From: Branchiostoma belcheri
Lineage: Eukaryota > Chordata > Leptocardii > Amphioxiformes > Branchiostomatidae
Reading direction: 5' to 3'
DNA: 64,000 nt
Assembly: GCF_001625305.1 (NCBI RefSeq)
Contig: NW_017803910.1
Span: 2,769,754-2,833,753, forward strand
Shown: one piece after another, positions 33,101-45,100 of the stretch
Layout of the letters: each line of letters starts with the position of its first letter
Position numbering within the stretch: position 1 is the first letter of the stretch
Notes under the pieces: generated by a model
The model's input: the letters and a program-made list of their open reading frames with translations, nothing else
Database searches by the model: none
What the model was told of the DNA's origin: nothing
Position numbers and translations under genes: made by a program

Positions 33101-36100
33101 CTGAAATTAGATTAGATTTAGATTTTGATTTATTGAAATTGCAACAGTGCAATATACATGTGGGACACAAGAAGCTGTTGCTGGTGTTGTGTTCTACACA
33201 TAGAAACAAATACAGGACAGACAAAACTCATTTTCACTTCAGTTAAGTGAGGAAAGTTGCGTAAAGTACCTTTCCCAAGGGCACAAGATCAGTGGCATGT
33301 CATGACTCAAACCTGGGACCTCTTGGTTCCGAGTTGAGCACTCTGCCATTATGCCACATGACCCCAACTTTGAAACTCAGAAGCCTCATTAACTATGACA
33401 TTTTTATCTTCTGTTGGGAATTTCTCAAGATGGATGAATACCTACTGTGAGTTTTTAAAAACAAATTTTTTACGTACAATGTATATCCATTTCGAGGTCT
33501 ATATAGCCATACATGTACAAATATGTCCAAAATGACAAACTCAAACAAAACACATCCAAAGCAGGATGGCATTTCAGCACAATGGAGAGTGCCTAAAAGT
33601 AGAATTGAATGCTAGATCAGATGCAACAAGGTAAAACAAAGCCCTTACTTGTACAGTTGGAGACTTGAGTGGCCGGCTCCAGACACGGCTTCCCCCCACA
33701 CCGTGGGGCGGGGTTGTCACATGACCTGGACCGGCACATGCAGGTCGTCAACTCGCCGCTCTCCTGCAGCTGCGTACAGGGTTCCCATGGCAACCACTCG
33801 CTGTACCCTCCGTCAACTGGGGACAGGGCAGAAACATTTACAACATTGAAACAGTCATCTACATTCAATAAATGTGCAAAGATTGGGTGTAACAAGGCGT
33901 TCAGTGTGATATAGCTAGCTGCCGCCGCACCGCGTGCCTGCAAAGCTGGTGTGTTATGCTGAAGGGCGGTTATACCGGCTATACCGATACAGAATAAACT
34001 CTTTAAAAATGGGCACAGAGGTCCCGTGTTTGAGGAGAGCCACACCTCGAGCTCTAACTGATCATACAGCCAACTACATTTAAGTGATTACCAAGAAGCA
34101 AGAGGAAGTCTAAAGTACTTAATATGTATTCTAGACGTTTATATTTACATCTATTTGTTATTGTTTGATCTGTGCCCAGTGGGGCAAAAATGTACAATAA
34201 AGGTCTTCAATCATTAAAGATCCCACTGGCACTTAGGAGTAGGGGTCCTTCACAGTGTGAGTGATTCAAATCTTTAAGTCTGGTTTACTGTACAAAACTA
34301 GTGTGCTATGCCCAAAGTCGGTTTACCGGTTATGTGAAACAAACACTGAGTAAGGGCTGATACTAACCAGGCAGGTTGAGAACAGGACAAGAACTGATGT
34401 CCTGGTGCCAGTCCTGCATGTGTTCCATACTGTGGAAACAAGGAAAACAAAGCAAAAACAGTAACCAACAGTTTGGGACTTTGGTTTGTGGGAAAATTCA
34501 AAATAAGACACTACAGCCATTGGGAAAATCTGTGCAGTGCTATGGAAGCTAATTCAGCACCAAGGAGAGGCCATGCACAGTTTTTTTTTCTCTTGCCACA
34601 CAAAACTGTTAGAAATTCTTTCAAAATGCTTCAAAATACCAAAAATAACAAATCTGAACTGAAATGCCAAGAATAACAAATTGAACTGAACTGACTCACC
34701 TTTGTCTGAGGGAAGCACATCTCTTGTTGTAGGAGTCCCAGCCACAGTAGGGGTCCATAGCAAGAAGGCAGGTTCTGAAAAGTAACAGTCTGTCAATATA
34801 CTGCACTTTACTACTACTATTCTAACTCTGTTTTGGAATGCCTGTACTTAGCTCAATAGGCCATGAATATACAATTAGAGCTATCTATTTTATTACTATG
34901 CGAGAACCAACAAACTCATCTTCACTTCTTATACTATCATGAAAGTTTATCTGTGTTGGTAGTTACATGTTTAAAGTTAAAACATTTGTTCCAACACAAA
35001 ACATTCTCTCACCTAGAGCTTTCGACCAGTCACTCTGGTCTTCCTCAGTAGACTGGTCGAAAGCTCTATAGGTGAGAGAATTTTTTGTATTGGAACAAAA
35101 GTTTTAACTTTAAACATCATCTTCACTTTGTATGTGCGAAAGATTATTATATTTAAAGTGTGACTTACTTTCTGGACTTGAACTGCTGACACCTGTGAAC
35201 GGGGACCTTCATTATGCGAGTCTGGGAACCCACATAGATAGCCTCCTGCGGAGAAAGCCGAGGGTTTAATCTTTTGTGAGTTCCAAAATAAACAGTGAAT
35301 CTACAGAATTTTTCTTTGTTCACAACTATGAAAAATTTAGTCTCGAAAAAGTTTAGTTCGGAGCAGGACACTTGTGGTTGGGAGTTGGTGATCAGCGAAG
35401 TTACCTTTAAAAGTTGTTGGCCAGACTATAAATTTTGATGCTGAAAAGCCACATTCTGCTTAGTTGAAATTAGAGGAGCAAACTGGAGCTAAACTACATG
35501 GGATGGATTCCAGGCTACTCCCAACCCATTGCCACAGCTTGCTTGGGGAGTGGTTGGAATCAAAATTGTGGAAAGGTACTAAATGTGTGACAGGGTGGCA
35601 CTCATGCAATGATAAACTTTGACTAACCTCATCTGACAGCAGAGTGATGGACCTGATAGGCTCTGCAGCTCCTTCCTGTAACACAGAGTCGTATTTCACT
35701 TTAAAGTATAGAACTAGAACTAGACAAACCAAATGTTAAACTCGGATAAAAAGCACAGAGAATATGTCAAAGTTTACTGTAAACATCCTCACCGGAAATG
35801 GGTGAATCTCTTCCACCAGACAGGGTTGGTCTGTGCCGGGGAGAACAATGTACTTCCTGAGAGTACCAGAAACTACGGAGATAGAAAAGAAAAATTTTGT
35901 ACTGATGATTTGAGAAGCCACAACTGCCCAATGACACTTCTGTATGTCAAGAATTGGGGTCTGCCATCACTACTGAATGAGCAAGAAGAAGAAGAAGAAT
36001 CTGAGCAAAAATAATACATTTTGCTTCTCCAAGGGTAGACATAATAAGGATCATTTATCTATCACCTACCAGTTGCCACAAACAGGACACTGAAGAATTC

Positions 36101-39100
36101 CCGTCTCCCTCGTATTCTGTCCACCACGATGTGAGAAAACCTGGAGAAAAGACAGGAAAGTGACTACCAAGCAACCAATGTTGGAATATTTATAATAATT
36201 ATAACCCCCATTTGATGTAGCTATTCTCTACTCCTACACTCAATATGGGAATTCAAACTTGACCAGTAGGTAGTGATTGGTTACCTGTCATATTCCTGTT
36301 GGACCAGTGGATTTTGGTGGGAGGGGGGGACAGCCTGGTCCATGAGTTGGTACTTCATGGCATCTTCCAGAGACCGGCTTGTTTGGTTTGGCCGTAGATG
36401 GTCAGGGCCCACAGTTTCACACTGTAGGGTTTACATATGGTAAGGGTATTGTAACGTAAGGCCACAACAATTTTAAAACAGTTTATGGACTTCAGAAAAA
36501 TGATGCTGAGCTGGAATATCAACCTGAAAACCTACTGAGTCTGAGGTACATACGGTTTTTAAGAGTGAATGTAGTCAGTCAAATTTTTCTCACATGCTTT
36601 TTTCTTGACATTAATCATTTGTTGAAATCTTACTCAAAAATGTCCAGAGACTCCAGACTGTATAACAATATAGCTGAGAAAATATCACAGCAAATCACTG
36701 GAGCTACAATCCAACAACAGTGTACATAAGGATAGTGGCAGATAGAGGCTGTCCCTTCCTTGGTGCTGAAATGCCTTCCACTGGTATTGTCCAAAGTTCC
36801 CCAAATCAGATGCAGAGATTATACATTCCAGACTCACACCAGTTTACACTGTGTTTTGAAGGGTTAGAAGTACAGGAATTTGCCTTTGAAGAGGTATGGA
36901 CTCTGGTGTAGTGAGCTGTTTTTGGCTGTTCCTGTTGATAGATAAATTTCAGACATGTTTTAACTGACCAGCATTACTTTAACATGTGATATTAGTATTA
37001 CAATTGTGGATAATGATGTGGACTTGTTTTCAAGCTAGTGTCTAAGGTGATGATGATCAAACATATCTGGGCCCTTACCTGGAAATTTGCATTGGGGTTT
37101 GGAGACGTAAGCCAGGCAGACTTGGAGTTGGGCTTGTATCTGAAGGAACCGTTGAAGACTTCCTCTATTGACGACAAGTTGTAGGCACAAATAGCTGAAC
37201 CTGCTATGCCATTTCTGTAAATTGAAAAACAGGTACAAATTTAAGACACTAACACCAAAAATTACTTCTGTGTTTCCATCTTTTCCATGGTTCAGTAATT
37301 TTCAGTATCAAAATCAAGGAATGTAATGACCTGATAACAGATAAAAGGTGTGCTGACAGGGCTGACATGCCATCTTTTAAATAACATACATTAAGTTTGA
37401 TTTATCCAGAGATGTTCCCTGTATAAAGTGTTTATGATAAAAATTTGTGTGATAAAAAAGGTGACAAGTGTTTACTCCATATGCCAAGTATCAATACAAA
37501 CAGTGTTAAACATATCAACACAAGGCACTTAACCTGCATAACACAAACCAGCTGGTATTTTCTTTAATAACACACTCAAGGTTTCTCAAAATTCTGGACT
37601 ACGCCATCACAGAACAGCACACTACGGTAGCCAGTCAATGGCTTACAGTAGCCTCTACCAGGCACCGCGGATCGCTGGAAAAATAGTAGAAATTGGCCGA
37701 AATAAAGTGATAGTATACCAGAGAAGATCCAGGGCCATAGCAAATTGAAGCTTCTATGGCCCTGGATCTTCTCTGGTACACTATCCCTTTATTTCGGCCA
37801 ATTTCTACTATTTTTCCAGCAATCCGCGGTGCCTGGTAGAGGCTAGGCTTACAGCTCAGCTACCAGGAGTTCTAACTTGCTCTGACTTATGTATCATGAA
37901 GCAGGTTGGGACTGGCACTTACTCTTCTGTTGAGAACACTCCATAGATGATTTCTTCTTCTGGGTTGTAGTAAGTGGCTTCTGTAAAAATAACAAATCAA
38001 GCTATCAAGACTGTAAAGATTTCTTGTAAACAGCTTACGTCAGCACATACATAGTATCTTGGACAGCAACATACATGTATCTGTCCTGTTTGTATTTGTC
38101 AGCCTAGCCACTCTTCCATTTGATACCACATCAATATACAGTTACATAAAGAAACAAGCCCTGGAATTCTCATTCCTAGGCTCCAGCAGATACAAGGCTC
38201 ACAAAGGAGGACACTGCATCAATCTGCTCAGCATGCTGAAGGGAGACATAAAGAGCAGAGGGCTAGGCCCTCCTACAAGGTACTACAGAAAAGAAACTCC
38301 AAGAGCTAAGGCAGCTCGCGAGACAAAAGACGCTGGAAGAAGATGAAGAAAGACTGAATGCAGCTGTAGGTTGTTTTTAGGACTGCAGATGTAGAATACA
38401 GTGGATGATGATAAAGAAACAAACAATATACAGGGAGACATTCTTACGGAGTTCGTTGTAGTAAAACGGAAAGTGACCCGGTCTGGAACAGTTCAGCCTG
38501 GCTTTCATAAATGTTGTCCAGTTTTCTTCCAGCAAGAAGTGTCCACCGATGTCATTCTGGAACAGGTAACAAGTTTACTTTATGCTAAAGTAGCCATTTG
38601 GCACCTGATTTGCATTGGTTATGGGGTAAGGCAGCAGGGAGAAGGTTAAAAATTCATACTGGGAACAGTGCAAAAATCTAATCAAACAAAAGGTAAAAAG
38701 TGTCAATGTAAAGATATGTAAATCACCCACCTTGCAAATTCTTGCAACCCTTGAGAAGACAGTCTGCAATTAAAAAATAACAGAAGTTAGCTATTGATTG
38801 GAAAATGTTGTCAACAGATATATGACTGAGATATGTAAAAAAGTGAAAACTGCTAACAGATTTTTGACTGGCATAATTGGCGTAACATGCAACCTTCTTT
38901 TACCTTTCCACAGTTTTCATTTTCTGCTGCAGTTTCTCGAAAGAAGAAATAGATGAAGTCACCGATCTCATAGGATGACACAAAATTGGGCTCTGCAAGA
39001 GAAATGTAAAAAATCATGTTATGTACATTTACGTAATTCAAGTGACACGGGTAAAAATGTAAGTGAACAAAGGAAAACTTTAAGTACAGTTTTGATGGTA

Positions 39101-42100
39101 ACTTGTCGCATCATATTACTTTTTTTTTTGTAGGAAAAATTTTTTATCTTTGCTCATGGTATCGATGCCTTAGTTGTTCATAACTCATGATGGCCCTAAA
39201 ACTCCATTTATCATTCAAAGTTATGATGAACACAGAATAAAACTTTTTACCATTCAGCCATTTGGAGTTGTACAGTACAGGTTTTTGGCAGGGTCTCAAG
39301 CTGTTAGGTCCATATACGTGGCTGTGTACAGCTTTTAAATATCTCGAAACTTACGAATAGAAATTTCTTACCATTCAGCCATTTGGAGTTGTACTGTACA
39401 GTCCTAAGTGTTGGATGTTGACCCATCATACGGTATATGGCAGGGTCCCGCGCCGTAAGGTCCATACACGTGGCTGTGTACAGCTCTCCCTCGGTACTCA
39501 GCAGAGCGGTGGTGTTGTGCTGCGGATCGTACGGACATTTCGCTACTCCACTCACCTCACGACTCACTGACGACAGGTTTGACAGCTTCGGAGGGAGAAA
39601 ATGAACAAAAAAATCAGAGTGAATAAATTCTGAATTCTGGTGTTACTATCGTTATTTTCATGGCAAATGTTTCATGGAATTTCATTTGCTTGTGCCCCAT
39701 CACTTTGAACTTTCTCAGCCAGGACATATTTTGTTACTATTACAGAAGCAAATCACCCTTTCTTCCTCCATCTCTCAGGAGAAAGTTCCACGCTGCAAGC
39801 TTCTTTACTAGACCTACATCTCTATGGAACACGCTTCCCTGTGAATGCTTCCCAAATGGGTACAATCTTCACCATGTGGTGTGGAAACGATTTCAAGACT
39901 TGAAATTAAGCCAGGCTTACCAGTCTTGTGGAGCAGACAGGAGAGAAAGCGTTGGTCCCACACGTGAAGAGTTCATCCCCGTGTGACAGCAAAACTCGAA
40001 CATAGTTGTGGCAATCCTCCTGAATAAAAAAAAAACATGGTACAAACTGTGAGTGTGATCATGATAGCTCTTGGTTGTTCCTTGTTCTTGAAGATGACAT
40101 AGCAGTCACCTTCACCATGTATTAAAGTGTGAATGATTAAAGATTAATGTTTTCTTTTCATCAGCTACACCTGTTTTCATCTTGCTGACTTTTCGCTAAA
40201 ATGTCAGAGAAATTTGCAGGAAACAGGCTGGCATGGTCTTACCTCAGACTGCCCTTTACTCTTACACATCAGCCTGGTGTCATTGTCAGGAGACCACTCA
40301 GAGTCCTGTAAAAAACACAAACATCATTCACTCACTCAACCACCCCTAGTCTTCTACTTGTTCATTCATTTGTTTGACTGTTCGTTTGTTCATTCATTCA
40401 TTTGCAAGAGATTTACTAACAACTGCCAAAATCACAGGTACTGAAAAAAAGTAGATAAAAGTATTTTTTGATCCCTAGTTGCTCACATAGACTGGTTACC
40501 AAACCTATTTTAGCTCCTGAGTCTTTTATCCTCTCGGATGATAGCAATAGCCTGGTTAATATATAGCAAAAACAAAAGTCTGGTTACCGACCCTATTTTA
40601 GCTGCTATTTTAGCTGCTGCTCTCGGATAAAAGTGTCTTTAGCTACCGCGTCTTGCATCCTCTCGGATAAAAGACTTGGGGCTAAAATAGGTTTGGTAAC
40701 CAGTCTATTGCTCACCTGCAGCAGGCTGAGGTCTCTCAGCTGCAGTGCCAGGATATGGTTCCTGGCTCCCACCACCAGCTGGAACCTCTCGATGTCCAGC
40801 AGCACCTGGGAGAAGTCCACAACACCTGGGCTCTGGTACACCGGCACAGGGGACAGGTCTGGGACAAAGGATGAAGCAAAAACTTATATATAATAATCTT
40901 TTTTTGAAAAGACTTGCTGGAAAAAATCTCTGTCCTGATAGTCAAGTCAAGTCAAAATTTATTTCACCACAATTGTAAGAGCTACAATGTAAGACAAATT
41001 TGTGGTTAACAAAGGTTAGGTGTGACAGGACAGGTCATTCAGTGTTCATATAAAGTCACCCAAGGGCAGTTACATCTGCTACGCAAAACAGATACAAAAA
41101 GATGATGAAGAGAGAAGAAAGTTAAGATAAATCTTTAGACATTGGAACAGTTTCCTCATCTGTTCTCTGTTCTATCATCCAACTGACACTTAGCTTAACA
41201 TACAGAGAGAAATAAAGTGGGAAGAACTACATGTAAGGTACACCTTAAGGTTTTGGATTATTATTAATAAATTATCATCCAATTGACACTTTACAAACAG
41301 AGAGAAATAAAGTGGAAAGAACTACATGTAAGGTACCTTAAGGTTTTGGATAATTATTAAATAAATTATCAGAAACATGTCTCTGTCAGATTCTGTTCTT
41401 TCATCAGGGCAGGAAATGGCTGGTCCAGCGTACGATAAACCAGGTGAAAGGTCAGGTCAGGTCACATCTGTTTACGTGACCTCTGACACAGGACCGCCCC
41501 ATGTGACAACCTGTTGTCACGATACATGTCACCCTCTGAGCCATTTCAGCCAAACCAAGATAATTTCTCGGTTCTTGAATGTGTGAAATAGAAAATTCTA
41601 GCAAGAGGAAATCGTAAAAAAAGGGCTGGAAGGAAAAATTGGCATCTGACTCTAGATCTGTTAGTCCTTGAAACTATATGTACCAATTAAGGTATACTGT
41701 TTTCAAGTTGATCTTCAAATGTGACAATATTTTTTGATACCCGAAAAACAAGTAATTGAATTGGGTTACTTATATAGGACTAGGATATGAATGAATTTAA
41801 AGATGGGAATTAAACTGTAGTAACTGTTGTTTTCTATGTAGCTCAGGTATGGCAGTGACACTGTTTGCGTGTGGAAAGGCTGAACTGTTTCAGACCTTAA
41901 CAGATTGTAGTGCTGCCCTTGGAATTAAGGGCACAGTCCTGCAAATTGCGGCTGATATTTCTAAACTGGCTGAGTTTGAAACAGGCTGTCCTTAATCCTG
42001 AATTACTCCAGCTGTTTGGCTTATTAAGTGTTGTAACATTAGATTTTATGAAAAACTGTGTGTCTAACAATCAAATTAGGCTAAACAGAGAATAGAAATC

Positions 42101-45100
42101 GCCAAATTGAATAGTGAGTGAGTGTGTGTGTGTGAGTGAAATACATTTTAAGAAACAGTATCAATATATCAAAAGACTACATACTTGCTATACATGTACA
42201 TGCACACGTAAATCACCCATCTCTATATTTCCATCTGTTCATTCCTAACTTAGTACTTAACTTCTTTGTCCTAATCTTTATACACTCGTTACTGTACTTT
42301 TAATCCAACTTTAACGAAAATGATTTCAGCATACACAGACCAGATTGTCATGAATATTTTAGGATGTTTCTGCTGCAGTCATTATTACCAGTTAAAGTTG
42401 CTGCTACTTAACAGGAACCATCTGTAAGTTTGAGCCCACTATTTCAAGGTCAGAGGCAGCAAAAACATATTTGGCAGTTTCATGGCTACCCCATTGGGCC
42501 ATTCCACTGAGGAATGGGGGTGATACAACCCAAAATATCCTTCAACTATTTAAAAACGATATAGAGATATATTCAAAATCTGTCAGTGAAGGTTAGACAT
42601 CCAGATAATGAGATACACAATAGATTATTACTCAAGCAACTCGATAGGTTTTCAATACCTATTTGTGTATATTTAGAATTATATAATAGAAGAAGCTAAT
42701 TTAGTAATAGGGAGATACATAGGAAAACTAATGTAGAATGAAAACAAAGATACGGATAGACAGAAATAATCTATCCACATCCACTGTGTTAGATTTTGAA
42801 ATGGACTAGTCCACATGTCCCTGGCTCATCAAACAGGTGTTAGGTCCATTACTACTGAACTGCTGACAGAGCAGCTACTGGGTCACTACTGGTAACTACT
42901 GTACCACCTGGCCGTGCAACTAGGGTCAAGTTCACATTTTCACTCACACAAGTCACTTTGTATAAAAAGAGTCCCTGTATAGTACAGCATTGATAACTGA
43001 GTAGCTACAATGCCACAAGCAACTTGGGTCAAGTTCTTCACACAATACTCATCATCACTTTGTACAGAAAAACTCCTTATATACTACAGCATTGCTAACT
43101 GAGCGCTAGAATGGAACTACTGGTAACTACTGTACCACCTGGACATGCAACTAGGGTCAAGTTTACATTTTCACTCACACAAGTCACACTTTGTATAAAA
43201 AGAGTCCCTTACTACCACATTGATAACTGAGATGCTTTAATGCTACAACTGGAACTAACTGTACCATATGTCCAAGCAACTTGGGTCAAGTTCTTCACAC
43301 ATTACTCATCATCACTTTGTACAGAAAAACTCATTATATACTACAGCATTGCTAACTGAGCACTACAATGGCACTACTGGTAACTACTGTACCACCTGGC
43401 CGAGCAACTAGGGTCAAGTTTACACTTTCAGTGACACAAGTTACACTTTGTACCACAAGAGTCCCTGTATACTGCAGCATTGCTAAATGAGCACTACAAT
43501 GGCACTACTGGTAACTATTGTACCACCTGGCCATGCAACCAGGGTCAAGTTCACATTTCACTCACACAAGTTACACTTTGTACGGAAAGAATCCCTTACT
43601 ACAGCATTGATAACTGATGTAGCTACAATGTCACAACTGGAACTACTGTACCATATGTCTGAACAACCAGGGTCAAGTTTATATTTCTTCACACATTATT
43701 CATACTTTGTATAAAAAGAGTCCCTGTATACTACAGTATTGCTAAGCACTACAATGTTACTGGTAAGGTCACACTGATATACATGTAATTCTTTGATTCT
43801 CAGACATTTTAGGTGAGATTTTGGAACATGTTACAAAAACAGGAAAACTTGCATCTGACTCTGTTCACTATTGATATTACAGGCTTTCCCGTAAGACTCC
43901 ATTTATATATCATGTAACATGTATTCTAGTCTAGTACTACTTTAAATTTAAATCTAAAATGTAAGAAACAAGAAATTGAACCGGCGTAGCCTAACAACTG
44001 TACCACCTGCACAAGTCCTGCACCTGGGTCAGGTTTACATTTCTTCACACAGGTCCCACTTTGTGGGGAAAGAGTCCCATGTGATCAGCAAGGGTTTTAT
44101 AAACAGGAACCGAGCCTGAACTTTACACCTGGAGGTTGCAACATCTGTTTCTCTGGGATTATTCTGCTTTCCTTTCCTTCTAATCTACGCACTCCAGAGA
44201 TAGTGGCTGATTTTGGCAGACAAGTCAGGTCAAAAACTGATAACCTTCCAGACCTACATTAAGTTACTTAATGCAACTTTTGTCTTTGCAGAATACAGGA
44301 CAATTCAGTTGCTGACTGGTCCAGATGTCAAGTTAGAACTTAGGAGGACTAGAGTGGCCATGATAGATGGACAATGTGCCTGATCAAAAGTTTCAAGTAG
44401 TATAGGGGCCTACAGGCCTTTTTGTAATACCATCTTCTATTTGTAATATGATATTGTACAAGGGTGTAATCAGCTGTTTAATTCCCACATTATTTGTAAC
44501 TTAATTTTTGACAGCTCTAATTCAACATATAATAATACAAGTGTAATTGTTGGGTTGTTGACTTCAACATTATTGTAAGTAACATTTCTGACTTCACCGT
44601 AATGGGTTTCTAGTGCCACAATTTGATATAATTCATAACATGAGAAATGATTAAGAAACAGTATGCAGGGAGGTTACTGGTCAGTCACTCTAACCCGTCT
44701 GATGATGATGATGATTGGTTTATTGAAGGAAACATAATCTGACATAGCAGTCAGCAGACTGAATTAGCGTCAGACTTTACAGTAGTTTTTAAGATCAATT
44801 AAATGGATAAAATCACAGCTTAAAATATGTTAACACAATCATTATAAAATATTTACACTTCATTCAATTCTTGTCATACATAGTTACATAAAATCTGTTA
44901 CCATATTTAAAAATCGTCTACATTTAATTTAGTACATTCTCTATACTTTGACATCAAAGAACTTCAAGGCTACTGTGCAACATCAGAAGGGTTGAGGTCA
45001 ACGTTAACTAGATCAAGATTTACAGGGTACCAAATCCTATCTGACCTATAAGCAATTAATCTATAACAATAGGCTGGATTTCATCAAAAACCTATTTTCT

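Larger units (their letters stand above)
35169..40858 (-). other. Sema-domain coding exons (2-15)
   Basis: Fourteen exons encode the seven-bladed propeller. Recognisable segments are VDFSQVLL...[44 protein letters not shown]...[41 protein letters not shown], and [19 protein letters not shown] at the end. Conserved Sema cysteines are present. Exon 7 is only 33 nt ([11 protein letters not shown]). Confidence 0.95.

Noticed and set aside
34554..34796. Frame on minus strand containing the PSI exon region
   Set aside because: It is in the wrong frame; the real exon 34700-34774 is read in another phase.
42885..43780. Repeat array considered as a CRISPR array
   Set aside because: Units are about 128 bp, diverged throughout with no constant repeat/variable spacer pattern, and the genome is eukaryotic.
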